Positions 19,180-27,698 of a stretch of 64,000 bases of DNA are shown here, in pieces. The position numbers and the translations under genes were made by a program. Under the pieces are notes generated by a model, which saw only the letters and a list, made by a program, of their open reading frames with translations, had not been told where the DNA came from and did no database searches. Every line of letters starts with the position of its first letter. Positions within the stretch are counted from its first letter, which is position 1. Origin of the DNA: CAIYRG01 sp964446945 (GTDB taxonomy: Bacteria > Pseudomonadota > Alphaproteobacteria > Micropepsales > Micropepsaceae); contig CAYUQO010000010.1 of the NCBI GenBank assembly GCA_964446945.1, positions 110,723 to 174,722 on the forward strand, in the 5' to 3' direction.

Positions 19180-19422
19180 GGCGAGAAATTCGATCAAAAG
19201 AAGAGTCGCTGGAGCTTGGGCCACGGCTAAAACAAACAGCGCCAAGAAGGCGGAAATTACTAATCCGATCCCGTAGGACAAAAAGAGCTCGCGGTGGGAC
19301 AGCAGCTTGGATGGGGATCGCTGCGCGAAGCTTGTCTTGGCCGAGGCGCGGGTCAGCGCGAGCAACGCAAGTCCAACAGCAATGTAAACCCATGTCCTTG
19401 GTCCTGCCGCTGGCGGGAACAA
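19120..19422 (-). CDS. Possible small multi-helix membrane protein, perhaps frameshifted
   Basis: A 100-residue frame encodes three hydrophobic segments (WVYIAVGLALLALT, GLVISAFLALFVLAV, LLLIEFLALLGSGIFL). The only start in frame is a TTG at 19422 without a clear ribosome-binding site. Immediately upstream, in another frame, a further hydrophobic segment ISAFLVGLVLAAAMYF is encoded. The original protein may therefore have had four helices, with a frameshift near 19420-19440. The 3' end overlaps rsmA tail to tail. The function is unknown. It could also be a decayed gene. Confidence 0.45.
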   Translation of the reverse strand: MFPPAAGPRTWVYIAVGLALLALTRASAKTSFAQRSPSKLLSHRELFLSYGIGLVISAFLALFVLAVAQAPATLLLIEFLALLGSGIFLITLRFYLWLVA

Positions 19423-19572
19423 AAGTACATGGCAGCTGCCAAAACTAAGCCGACCAGGAACGCGGAAATTCCCCTAAAGCTGATACTTCAGCGGCACCTG
19501 ACTGCTCTTCTTCTGAACGCCCGAAAATATGCACGTCTCCCAATCCTGCGGTCGGCCGCCCCAACGCGGTGG

Positions 19573-21225
19573 TTAGTTTCGCAGGCCGAAGGTGACCAGT
19601 GTGTGGCCTGAGATCACCGAAATAAATTGCTTGCCATCCACCTGCCAGGTGACCGGCGCCATCACAATCGAGCCGCCAAGATTGGTCTTCCACAGCTCCT
19701 TACCGGTCTTGGCATCGAGTGCGTAGAAGTAACCTTCGCGTCCGCCGGTGAACAGCAGATCGCTTGCGGTCGTCAGCATGCCGGCATCGGTCACGTCATA
19801 TTGCGGGAACGTCCAGACGCGCTTGCCGGTATGCGGATCAACGGCGATGGTCGCTCCGCTGGCAACCTCGCTCGTCCAATTGTTGATCGGCCCTTTGCGC
19901 CCAACGCCGATGGTTGGCGAGCTCGGAACCGGCGCGAACACGCTTTGACCACCGCCCGGGAATGTGCGGCCGGCGGTATATTGCGAATCCTCGCGGCGGA
20001 ATATGCTTCCGTAGTTTTCCCAGACCGAGAAATACATGAGCCCGGTTCGGGGGCTGTAGGACGGCGGATACCAGTTGGTGCCGCCCTGCACGCCCGGCCA
20101 GGTCGGCATTCCTGCCGGCTGCCGTGTCATGATCGGATGGCCGTTCTTGTCTAGCCCCTTTGACCAGTTCACTTTGACAAATGGCGCGCCGAGAAGAAAT
20201 TTTCCGGTCGTGCGATCCAGCACATAGAAATAGCCGTTGCGATTGGCCCACAACATCGCCTTCACTGGCTTGCCCTGCCAATCGATGTCGGCAAGGACCG
20301 GGATTTGCACCGAGTCATAATCATACGGATCGTTGGGCGTGAACTGGAAGTGCCACTTCAATTTCCCCGTGCCGGGATCCAGCGCCACGACACTGTCCGA
20401 GTACAGATTATCTCCCGGCCGCTGATCGGGATTCCAGTCGGGACCCGGATTGCCGACGCCCCAATAGAGCGTGTTCAAATCCGGATCATATGATCCGGTG
20501 ACCCAGGCGGACGCACCGCCGGTTTTCCAGTCGTCTCCGTGCCACGTTTCATGACCGGGTTCGCCCGGGCCGGGGATGGTATTGAAGCGCCATGCCTGTT
20601 TGCCGGTCTTCGCGTCATAGGCGGCGATGAAACCGCGGATGCCGAACTCGCCGCCGCCGGTGCCGACAATGACTTTGTCCTTGATGATCAACGGCGCCAT
20701 GGTGACCGAATAGCCCGCTTTGTGATCGGCGACTTCGGTATTCCAGATCGAATGGCCGGTTTTGGCATCGATGGCGACGAGATGCGCATCCAGCGTGCCC
20801 ATGTACAGCGTATCGCCGAGCATCGCGACGCCGCGATTGTTGGCGCCGCAGCAGACATGCGAATCACCGGCGGGCGTGTAGTGATAAATCCAGAACAGCC
20901 GGCCGGTTCTGGCATCCACCGCCATGACGTCATTCGGACGTTCGGTCAGATACATGACGCCATCGACCACGAGCGGGTTTGATTCCCAGGCCCCGAACAC
21001 CTGATCCTGAACCATCCACTTCAATTCGAGGTCGCGGAGATTCGCCGGCGTGATCTGTGAGAGAGAGCTGAACCGCTTGCTGTCATATCCGCCGTTATAG
21101 GTGAGCCAGTTTTGCGGCTCGGCGGAGGCGTGGAGGATTCGCTCGGCGGTGAGTTGAGCGGCCGCCGGAGTGGCTATGGTAATGGCGGCGAGCAGCGTCA
21201 TCGCTGCGCGGGCGAGATTGCGCAT
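19573..21225 (-). CDS. PQQ-dependent alcohol dehydrogenase-like quinoprotein
   Basis: This 550-residue exported eight-bladed quinoprotein has a signal peptide ending in AAAQ (residues 1-24). The vicinal disulfide HVCCGANNRG, with cysteines 125-126, caps PQQ in this family. Repeated AxDAKTGKxxW blade motifs are spread through the chain, and DPYDYDS carries the candidate catalytic aspartate. It should oxidise an alcohol or sugar in the periplasm and pass electrons to a cytochrome. The gene directly upstream (21228-22007) encodes a dihaem cytochrome and the two are separated by two bases, so they form one operon. The substrate cannot be told from sequence, and no PQQ biosynthesis genes are present in the window. 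Confidence 0.9.
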   Translation of the reverse strand: MRNLARAAMTLLAAITIATPAAAQLTAERILHASAEPQNWLTYNGGYDSKRFSSLSQITPANLRDLELKWMVQDQVFGAWESNPLVVDGVMYLTERPNDVMAVDARTGRLFWIYHYTPAGDSHVCCGANNRGVAMLGDTLYMGTLDAHLVAIDAKTGHSIWNTEVADHKAGYSVTMAPLIIKDKVIVGTGGGEFGIRGFIAAYDAKTGKQAWRFNTIPGPGEPGHETWHGDDWKTGGASAWVTGSYDPDLNTLYWGVGNPGPDWNPDQRPGDNLYSDSVVALDPGTGKLKWHFQFTPNDPYDYDSVQIPVLADIDWQGKPVKAMLWANRNGYFYVLDRTTGKFLLGAPFVKVNWSKGLDKNGHPIMTRQPAGMPTWPGVQGGTNWYPPSYSPRTGLMYFSVWENYGSIFRREDSQYTAGRTFPGGGQSVFAPVPSSPTIGVGRKGPINNWTSEVASGATIAVDPHTGKRVWTFPQYDVTDAGMLTTASDLLFTGGREGYFYALDAKTGKELWKTNLGGSIVMAPVTWQVDGKQFISVISGHTLVTFGLRN

Positions 21226-21227
21226 GG

Positions 21228-22007
21228 CTACCCTTTCAGTGAGAGGAGATATGCCAACAGATCGGCGGTTTCTGCCGTCGACAATTTGCCGGCAAATGAT
21301 GGCATTTCGGATGTCTTGCCAATCTCGAAATTCTGGATGTCGCGTTTCGACAGTGAGATCAAACGTCCGTCGCGGGTGATCAGTTGGACGGTTTCGGTAT
21401 CCTCATTCAACCGGCGGCCCTGGATCGTGCTGCCATCGCGCATGACAACACTGATGGGACGATTGATCGGCTGCATGGCTGCGGAGGGCTGCAGGATCGA
21501 ATGCTGGATGACGGAGGGTTTCCGGATTGCGCCGATATCGCTGAGATCGGGCGCAGCCCGCGATCCGTTGCCATGGACGCGGTGACATGCCGTGCATCCG
21601 CCCTTGCCGTCGAAAATCGCCTTGCCGCGGCCGGCATTGCCGACGGCAAAACTGGCCCCGTCAAGATCAAATCCGGAGCGGATATAGGCGATGATGGAAT
21701 CAAGCTCTGCGGGCCGGAACTGAAATGGCGGCATGCCGGCGGCGGCGATCCCATTGGTGACGGTGCGCCGGATATCCGCGTCGCTCGAAATCCGGCGGAA
21801 TTGCTGACGCGCGAGATTGATTCCCGCGACACCATCACCATTGTTGCCGTGGCAGAGCGCGCATTGCGATCCGTAGAGGCGATAACCGGCCTGGATATTT
21901 GCCGTGCTGTATTGCTGGGCAAAAGCCGATTCAGTCTGGCCCGAAAACCCGAACAGGATTCCCGCAACCGAAAACACAAGGCCCGCAATGACACCGGATG
22001 ATCGCAT
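21228..22007 (-). CDS. Exported dihaem c-type cytochrome
   Basis: This 259-residue protein has a signal peptide (residues 1-31) and two haem-binding motifs, CALCH at 49-53 and CTACH at 138-142. The methionine-rich GMPPF and SEMPSF segments could supply axial ligands. The C-terminal part, with VVMRDGSTIQGRRLNEDT and a LLAYLLSLKG end, resembles the cytochrome domain fused to or paired with PQQ propellers. It precedes the quinoprotein gene in the same operon and is the likely electron acceptor of that enzyme. The ATG at 22007 follows GGGGGGCAGGCG. Confidence 0.9.
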   Translation of the reverse strand: MRSSGVIAGLVFSVAGILFGFSGQTESAFAQQYSTANIQAGYRLYGSQCALCHGNNGDGVAGINLARQQFRRISSDADIRRTVTNGIAAAGMPPFQFRPAELDSIIAYIRSGFDLDGASFAVGNAGRGKAIFDGKGGCTACHRVHGNGSRAAPDLSDIGAIRKPSVIQHSILQPSAAMQPINRPISVVMRDGSTIQGRRLNEDTETVQLITRDGRLISLSKRDIQNFEIGKTSEMPSFAGKLSTAETADLLAYLLSLKG

Positions 22008-22091
22008 CGCCTGCCCCCCACATTTGCAGGCGACGATCTTAATCGAAGATCGGGTTCCGTGCGACAGCGCGCTGACGGCGGCGTCGTTTCA

Positions 22092-22140
22092 ATTCTGAAT
22101 TCGCATGGATACTGATATAGTGATGAAGGGAATTTCAGAA
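22092..22140. repeat. Palindromic element, family D (copy 1)
   Basis: ATTCTGAATTCGC pairs with GGAATTTCAGAA across a spacer containing CTGATATAG. The arms and the central GATATAG are shared with the elements at 28448, 28537 and 29581, but the outer arms are absent here. It lies between the divergent cytochrome gene and the exported-protein gene at 22161, so a promoter role cannot be excluded. Confidence 0.7.
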
Positions 22141-22160
22141 AAACAGCGGAGAGGTTCGGG

Positions 22161-23021
22161 ATGTTCGCCCCACAATGGCCGGCCGGTGGACGCGCGACTG
22201 TTTGCGGTCTCTTCATCACTGGCGTGCTGCTTGCCGGAAGCGCCGTGAGTGTGACATTGGCCGCGGCGGCAAATACCGGGCCGGGAATCCCCGATTTTGA
22301 AGTCGCGGGGGATATGGGCTGGCATGAGGCCGGAGGCCTGTTGCTGCCACCGCCGAGTGGACCTGGGCCGGTCACCAATGATCCGCACTATCCATATCGG
22401 TTCGGACGGACCTATGCGATCGCCGACACTTCCAATCCTATCCTGCAGCCCTGGGCGGCGGAGCAGATGCAAAAAGCCAATGCCGCAGTGCTGGCCGGAC
22501 AGATCGGCTTCCGTGCGCGCGAGCGCTGCCTGCCCGGTGGGGTTCCGGGATTCGACGTCTACGCAAGGGTAGAGGAATATTATTTCTTGCAGACCCCGAG
22601 GGAAGTCACCCTGCTCAACTCCGGCGGCCCTGAGATTCGCCACATCTTCCTGAATGTCCCGCATTCGGCGAATCCGAAAATATCCTGGTACGGAGAGTCT
22701 GTCGGGCATTACGAAGGCGGCGACACCCTGGTGGTCGATACGATCGGTCTCTCGCCGAAGGCCTATGTCGATGATTACCGCACGCCGCACACCGACAAAT
22801 TGCACGTGGTGGAACGTTTCAAAGTGAGCGCCGACCACAAGAATCTGGAAGTCCTGATTACAGTCGATGATCCCGGCGCCTTCACGACGCAATGGTCGGC
22901 AATTCAGCGCTTTGATCTTCGGAAGCGGCCCCTGACCGAAAGTCCGTGCGCGGAAAACAACGAGAATTTCTTCAATTACAAGCAGCCGACGATGCCGACG
23001 GCAGATAAACCGGATTTCTAG
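22161..23021 (+). CDS. Exported protein of unknown function
   Basis: This 286-residue protein has a signal peptide (hydrophobic run ITGVLLAGSAVSVTLAAAA). The mature part has no cysteine-haem motif. It contains RFGRTYAIADTSNPILQPWA, REVTLLNSGGPEIRHIFLN and SVGHYEGGDTLVVDTIG. These strongly patterned beta segments resemble a family often found beside haem-propeller and quinoprotein genes in soil bacteria, but I cannot name a function. It starts at ATG 22161 after GGAGAGG and is divergent from the cytochrome-quinoprotein operon, so it may belong to the same periplasmic oxidation system (inference). Confidence 0.75.
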   Translation: MFAPQWPAGGRATVCGLFITGVLLAGSAVSVTLAAAANTGPGIPDFEVAGDMGWHEAGGLLLPPPSGPGPVTNDPHYPYRFGRTYAIADTSNPILQPWAAEQMQKANAAVLAGQIGFRARERCLPGGVPGFDVYARVEEYYFLQTPREVTLLNSGGPEIRHIFLNVPHSANPKISWYGESVGHYEGGDTLVVDTIGLSPKAYVDDYRTPHTDKLHVVERFKVSADHKNLEVLITVDDPGAFTTQWSAIQRFDLRKRPLTESPCAENNENFFNYKQPTMPTADKPDF

Positions 23022-23053
23022 TCCGGGGGCGGAGGGCATTTAAGTGACTTCAA

Positions 23054-23132
23054 ACTCACCCCTCACCCGGAGCGCCAGTGGCGCGACTTCGTCGCGCGGC
23101 GCTCCGCCCTCTCCCACAAGGGGAGAGGTGAG
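23054..23132. repeat. Dispersed palindromic repeat, family B (copy 1)
   Basis: An inner hairpin around GGCGCGACTTCGTCGCG sits within GGAGCGCC/GGCGCTCC arms. It is followed by the terminal hairpin CCTCTCCC-ACAA-GGGGAGAGG. The element fills the tail-to-tail gap between the genes ending at 23021 and 23140. Related copies lie at 23901, 24910 and 36356. Confidence 0.8.
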
Positions 23133-23139
23133 ACTGGGT

Positions 23140-23736
23140 TCAGATTGAGGGTTGGCGGGGCTTGGGCGGCGTGCTGCGGTCAAGAACCATGAACCTGGTA
23201 TCCGGATCGCATTTGTTTTCCGGACACGACATGCCCCATGCATAGGTGTCGTAGTCGAAGAAATACATGCGGATGGTGTTGCCCTGAACCGTCGTCATGT
23301 CGACGCGATACCCGTCAGGTTTGACCTCGCTGTCGTCAAATCCCTCGTGGAACGTCTTGTAGGCGTCTTCGAATTCCGCGCCCTTCACCCGCTCGACCTG
23401 GATTTTCGTGAAATAGATCTGGTTGCCAAGTTTTTCCGGATTCTTGTCCATGGTCTGGGCCGGGATGAAGACGGGGTCGAGATCGGGCGCGAGCCACATC
23501 CAGCCCTTATGGCTGGCCAGCATGTGGCCAAACGGGGTGCAGACGATCTGGGCCCATCTGCTCAGCGGCGATGGAAGCGTCGTGACAGCATCGGCCGGAG
23601 AACCGGTGCAATCATGGGTTTGCGCGGCATCGGAAATGGCGGGTGCGGTATCCGAAGCGGCGGCGGTGGCACTGGCATGAAATCCCGCCATTATTGTCAG
23701 TGCACTGAAAGAGACCAGGGCCAGCCGCGTCAGCAT
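23140..23736 (-). CDS. Exported protein of unknown function
   Basis: This 198-residue protein has a signal peptide ending near ATAAAS. The mature part has four cysteines (THDCTG, QIVCTPF, MSCPENKC) that could form disulfides. It also has the segments GHMLASHKGWMWLAPD and FDYDTYAWGMSCPENKCD. The ATG at 23736 is preceded by AAGGA at good spacing. It stands alone between repeat elements, convergent with the gene at 22161. I recognise no domain. Confidence 0.7.
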   Translation of the reverse strand: MLTRLALVSFSALTIMAGFHASATAAASDTAPAISDAAQTHDCTGSPADAVTTLPSPLSRWAQIVCTPFGHMLASHKGWMWLAPDLDPVFIPAQTMDKNPEKLGNQIYFTKIQVERVKGAEFEDAYKTFHEGFDDSEVKPDGYRVDMTTVQGNTIRMYFFDYDTYAWGMSCPENKCDPDTRFMVLDRSTPPKPRQPSI

Positions 23737-23900
23737 TGACGGAATCCTTCCGGTTTGTGAGCGCGGGCTGCCTCACATACGCGGCCCGCACGATGTTCTC
23801 TGATTCGTGAAACGTACCGGGACGAGGATGGGTTCACGCAAACGTGCGGTTTGGGTGTGATGTGACTGTGACCGTGAATCGCGATCAGGGGGGTCCAAAG

Positions 23901-23982
23901 CTCCCCTCACCCAGCCGCGCCAGTACGCACTTGCGTCCCGCAAGTGCGGGCGCGGCGTCCCTCTCCCTCAGGGGGAGAGGAG
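23901..23982. repeat. Dispersed palindromic repeat, family B (copy 2)
   Basis: The inner hairpin CGCACTTGCG-TCC-CGCAAGTGCG and the terminal hairpin CCTCTCCC-TCAG-GGGGAGAGG match family B. It ends ten bases before the yicC stop codon, so it lies in the 3' untranslated region of that gene. The rest of the 23737-23992 gap holds no recognisable gene. Confidence 0.8.
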
Positions 23983-23992
23983 AATCTCGGGA

Positions 23993-24883
23993 TTATTCGA
24001 CATTTTGGACCTGTTCGCGCAACTGGTCGATTACGGCCTTCAGTGCGAGTCCGGTATGGGTGAGCTGAATGTCCGAGGACTTCGAACATAGAGTATTGGC
24101 CTCGCGGTTGAATTCCTGGGCCAGGAAATCCAGCTTCCGGCCGGCGGCATCGCCGCTTGCGATCAGGGTCCGGGCTTCGGCGGTATGGGCCGAAAGCCGG
24201 TCGAGTTCTTCCGTTAAATCCGCCCGGGCGGCGATCATTGCGACTTCCTGTGCGAGGCGCTCTTCGGACAGATTGGCGCCGGGCGCCAGCAATTCCTTGA
24301 GCTGAGCCATAATGCGGTCACGGATCACGGCGGGCTGCCGCCCGCTGAGTTCCCGGGCTTCACCGGTCAGCCGTTCGATTTCATCAACCCGGTTCAACAG
24401 GACCGCTTGCAGTTTGGCGCCTTCCGCGGCACGCGCCGTATGCAGCCGGTCAAAAGCATCGGCCAGGCTTTCAAGCAGCGCCGCATCTCGCGCCAGCCTC
24501 GCTTCATCATTGAGCGCCAGATTTTCTTCCTGGATGATGACGCCGCGGAGCGCGAGAATGCCATCGACCCGGGCGGCGGCAAGTCCGGTTTCTTCCTGGA
24601 TGCGCTTCGCAATCCGGACCGCGTCGGCCAAAGCCGCAGGATCGACGCGAAAGCCGCGCGCGGTTTCTTCCGATGCGACCGTCAGCACGACCTGCAGCGA
24701 GCCGCGTTTGAAGCGCTCGGCCGCCAAGGTGCGCGCGCCGGCCTCAAGTCCCTCAAAGCCCGGCGGTATGCGAAAACGCGCATCGAGACCGCGCCCGTTC
24801 ACGCTTTTGGCTTCCCAGCGCCAGCGCAAGTTCTGGTGCATGCCGCGCGCCTCGGCAAATCCGGTCATGCTGTTGAGTGTCAA
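23993..24883 (-). CDS. yicC: YicC family endoribonuclease
   Basis: This 296-residue protein carries the YicC N-terminal signature NSMTGFAEARG and SVNGRGLDARFRIPPGFE. It ends in the conserved IKQxxVxxREQVQN-type tail (VIDQLREQVQNVE). YicC in E. coli is an endoribonuclease that promotes decay of certain small RNAs. I place the start at TTG 24883, which has GGGGA about seven bases upstream; an ATG at 24868 is an alternative. In many alphaproteobacteria gmk lies next to yicC, but here it does not. A family B repeat follows the stop codon. Confidence 0.93.
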   Translation of the reverse strand: MTLNSMTGFAEARGMHQNLRWRWEAKSVNGRGLDARFRIPPGFEGLEAGARTLAAERFKRGSLQVVLTVASEETARGFRVDPAALADAVRIAKRIQEETGLAAARVDGILALRGVIIQEENLALNDEARLARDAALLESLADAFDRLHTARAAEGAKLQAVLLNRVDEIERLTGEARELSGRQPAVIRDRIMAQLKELLAPGANLSEERLAQEVAMIAARADLTEELDRLSAHTAEARTLIASGDAAGRKLDFLAQEFNREANTLCSKSSDIQLTHTGLALKAVIDQLREQVQNVE

Positions 24884-24909
24884 AGTGTGGTCCCCTTCAA
24901 AGCGCGCGT

Positions 24910-24982
24910 AACTTCCCCCCTCCGTCGCTTCGCGACGACCCTCCCCCGTGAACGGGGGAGGAAATTGCCGGGAGAGGTGACG
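24910..24982. repeat. Dispersed palindromic repeat, family B (copy 3)
   Basis: CGTCGCTTCGCGACG and the terminal hairpin CCTCCCCC-GTGAA-CGGGGGAGG match the family B plan. The element directly abuts the mltG stop codon (24983) and separates mltG from yicC, both on the minus strand. Confidence 0.8.
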
Positions 24983-25984
24983 TTAGCGGACGAGTTTGTC
25001 ATCCACATGTGTGGATTTGGCCTGCTCCTGCAGCGTGCGCCAATGCGCGACATTTTTTTCGTGCTCTGCCTTGGTGCGCGCAAACACATGCCCGCCGCTG
25101 CCATCGGCGACGAAATAGAGGTCCGGCGAGTCATCCGGAGTCAAAACGGCGGCAATGGACTCGCGTCCCGGATTGCAGATCGGCGTCGGCGGCAATCCGT
25201 CGATCTGATAGGTACTGTAAGGATTGGGCATTTCAAGTTCGGTCTTCTGGATATCATGGCCGAGCGCGACACCTCCGGTCAGCCCGTAGATGATCGTCGG
25301 ATCGGCCTCCAGTTTCATTCCGGCCTTTAGGCGGTTGATATACACCGCAGCCACATGGGGACGTTCGGATGCGATCGCGGTTTCTTTCTCCACGATGGAC
25401 GCAAGTTTGATGGCATCATCGGGCGAATTGAACGGCAGGCCCGGTTTGCGCATCGGCCAGAGCTTGTCGATCAGATCACTTTGCGCCTTGTGCATGCGCT
25501 TGACGATTTGCGCGCGCGGCGTTCCGAGCTCGAACAGGTAGGTTTCGGGAAGCAGACTGCCTTCGGGCACAGATGGCGATTTTCCGGCCAGTGCGGAATC
25601 AGAGTCGATCAAACTCACCGCCATGCTGGACGTGAGTCCCTCCGCAATCGTGAGCCGGTGCTCGATGACTTTGTGCGTCACCAGCATGTCCACGACGGCG
25701 GCTTCGCTGGCATGCGCGGGAAAGCCATATTCACCGGCTTTGAGCTGGTGCGCCCTGCCGCGCAGGAAGACACCGGCATCGAAGGCCACACCGCTGCGCA
25801 CCACCCCGTTCGACGCGAGTTCTCGCGCAATGCCCGCGAGACTGCTGCCGGGTTTGACAACAACGACGGTTCGCACCTCGGCAGGTCCGGGCTGAACGAA
25901 ATACTGTCCTTCCGCCCACACCGCGATTCCTGCGGCAGCCGGCACGAAGCCGAGCAGGAATGCGATGGCGAGCGCCGGCCGCAT
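24983..25984 (-). CDS. mltG: Endolytic peptidoglycan transglycosylase MltG
   Basis: This 333-residue YceG-family membrane protein is thought to terminate glycan-strand elongation by cleaving nascent peptidoglycan. An N-terminal helix (LAIAFLLGFVPAAAGIAVWA) anchors it. A LysM-like region with VVVVKPGSSLAGIARELAS follows. The catalytic domain contains the conserved LASIVEKETA (catalytic Glu), VFINRLKxGM-type AVYINRLKAGMKLEADPTI, and PNPYSTYQIDGLPPTPICNPG. It lies five bases after the fabF stop, the usual order. Confidence 0.95.
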   Translation of the reverse strand: MRPALAIAFLLGFVPAAAGIAVWAEGQYFVQPGPAEVRTVVVVKPGSSLAGIARELASNGVVRSGVAFDAGVFLRGRAHQLKAGEYGFPAHASEAAVVDMLVTHKVIEHRLTIAEGLTSSMAVSLIDSDSALAGKSPSVPEGSLLPETYLFELGTPRAQIVKRMHKAQSDLIDKLWPMRKPGLPFNSPDDAIKLASIVEKETAIASERPHVAAVYINRLKAGMKLEADPTIIYGLTGGVALGHDIQKTELEMPNPYSTYQIDGLPPTPICNPGRESIAAVLTPDDSPDLYFVADGSGGHVFARTKAEHEKNVAHWRTLQEQAKSTHVDDKLVR

Positions 25985-25989
25985 CGCCG

Positions 25990-27261
25990 CTATCCAGCCG
26001 CCGCGAGCACGAGGCTGGCATTGGTGCCGCCGAAACCGAAGGAGTTCGACAGCACCGTCTGGATCGGCATTTTTTTGGCCTTGTGCGGCACGAGGTCGAT
26101 CACGCTTTCGACCGACGGGTTGTCGAGATTGATCGTCGGCGGCGCGATGGAATCGCGAATCGCCAAAGTGCAGAAGATCGCCTCGACTGCGCCCGCCGCG
26201 CCCAGCAAATGACCGATCGAGGATTTGGTCGATGACATTGCGAGCTTCGCGGCGGCATTGCCGAAGACGCGCTCCACCGCACGCAATTCGATCTCATCGC
26301 CCAGTGGCGTCGATGTTCCGTGGGCATTGATGTAATCGACGTCGGAGGGGCTGATTCCGGCATGCTTCAGCGCCATGGTCATGGCACGGAAAGCGCCGTC
26401 GCCGTCTTCGGCGGGTGCGGTGATGTGGTGCGCATCCCCTGACAGGCCATAGCCCTTCACCTCAGCATAGATTTTCGCCCCGCGCGCTTTGGCGTGCTCA
26501 TATTCCTCCAGCATCACGATGCCGGCGCCGGCGCCCATCACGAATCCATCGCGGTCCTTATCATAGGGCCTGGACGCCTTTTCGGGAGTCTCGTTGAAAG
26601 CGGTGGAAAGCGCGCGGCAGGCGACAAAGCCTGCGATACCCAACCGGCAGATCGCCGATTCGGTGCCGCCGGCCAGCATCACATCGGCATCGTCCAGCGC
26701 AATCAGCCGCGCAGCGTCACCGATCGCATGCGCGCCGGTAGAACAGGCGGTGACAACCGAATGATTCGGTCCCTTGTAGCCGAAGCGAATCGAAGCATAA
26801 CCCGAAGCGAGATTGATCAGCCGCCCCGGGATGAAGAACGGCGAAAGCCGGCGCGGGCCTTTTTCGTGGACAAGAATTGCGGCCTGCTCGATGCCGTCTA
26901 GGCCGCCAATTCCCGAACCGATCAGGACACCGGAACGGTTTTGCTGATCCGGTGTCTCGGCGCGATAACCCGAATCGTCCACCGCCTGCTGCGCCGCAGC
27001 CAGCGCATAGACGATAAAGTCGTCAACACGGCGTTGCTCCTTCGTATCGACCCATTGATCCGGATTGAATGTGCCATCCGAACCGTCGCCGCGCGGGACG
27101 TCGCAAGCGATTCGCGCCGGCAAATCGTCCACCTTGAAGCGGGTGATCGGACCCGCACCGGAGCGGCCTTCGAGGAGACGAGACCACGAGACTTCAACAC
27201 CGCAACCCAGTGGCGTGACGAGGCCCAACCCGGTGATGACAACCCGGCGTAACTGGCTCAT
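25990..27261 (-). CDS. fabF: Beta-ketoacyl-ACP synthase II
   Basis: This 423-residue condensing enzyme elongates acyl chains on acyl carrier protein during fatty-acid synthesis. The thiolase-fold catalytic triad is visible: Cys in VTACSTGAHAI, His in INAHGTSTPLGD, and His in KSSIGHLLGAAGA. The ATG at 27261 gives MSQLRRVVITGLG. A TTG three codons upstream is possible, but no strong ribosome-binding site supports either start. It forms a cluster with acpP, fabG and fabD, and mltG follows. Confidence 0.96.
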   Translation of the reverse strand: MSQLRRVVITGLGLVTPLGCGVEVSWSRLLEGRSGAGPITRFKVDDLPARIACDVPRGDGSDGTFNPDQWVDTKEQRRVDDFIVYALAAAQQAVDDSGYRAETPDQQNRSGVLIGSGIGGLDGIEQAAILVHEKGPRRLSPFFIPGRLINLASGYASIRFGYKGPNHSVVTACSTGAHAIGDAARLIALDDADVMLAGGTESAICRLGIAGFVACRALSTAFNETPEKASRPYDKDRDGFVMGAGAGIVMLEEYEHAKARGAKIYAEVKGYGLSGDAHHITAPAEDGDGAFRAMTMALKHAGISPSDVDYINAHGTSTPLGDEIELRAVERVFGNAAAKLAMSSTKSSIGHLLGAAGAVEAIFCTLAIRDSIAPPTINLDNPSVESVIDLVPHKAKKMPIQTVLSNSFGFGGTNASLVLAAAG

Positions 27262-27303
27262 CGGAACCAACGCAACTCGATAGCCGAGGTCTTCATCCGG
27301 TGG

Positions 27304-27540
27304 TCAACTCTGGGCTTTCTCGATGAACTTCACGGCGTCTCCGACGGTCACGATCGATTCGGCGGCGTCGTCGGGAATCTCGATCCCGAATTCTTCCTCG
27401 AACGCCATGACCAGTTCGACAGTGTCGAGACTGTCGGCCCCGAGGTCCTCAATAAAGCTTGCCCCTTCGGTGACCTTGTCGCTCTCCACGTTGAGGTGTT
27501 CGACGACAATTTTCTTCACGCGCTCCGACACGTCGCTCAT
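27304..27540 (-). CDS. acpP: Acyl carrier protein
   Basis: This 78-residue acidic four-helix protein carries growing acyl chains on a phosphopantetheine arm attached to Ser37 in the invariant motif GADSLDTVELVM. The ATG at 27540 with AGAGG upstream gives the standard N-terminus MSDVSERVKK. The frame stays open further upstream without conservation. It lies between fabG and fabF. Confidence 0.97.
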   Translation of the reverse strand: MSDVSERVKKIVVEHLNVESDKVTEGASFIEDLGADSLDTVELVMAFEEEFGIEIPDDAAESIVTVGDAVKFIEKAQS

Positions 27541-27698
27541 TTGTTTCGGCCTCTTACTTGTCGTTGTGGTTTCTATCCCGTGGCTCAATGATCCGGACGC
27601 CAACCCCCGCGCCGGTCAAGCCACGGCTGTGAAAGCCGCGTTTGGTATCATAATCTTTCCGCCCGCGGCAAACTGTCAAAATCTCGTGGCGAATCCCG

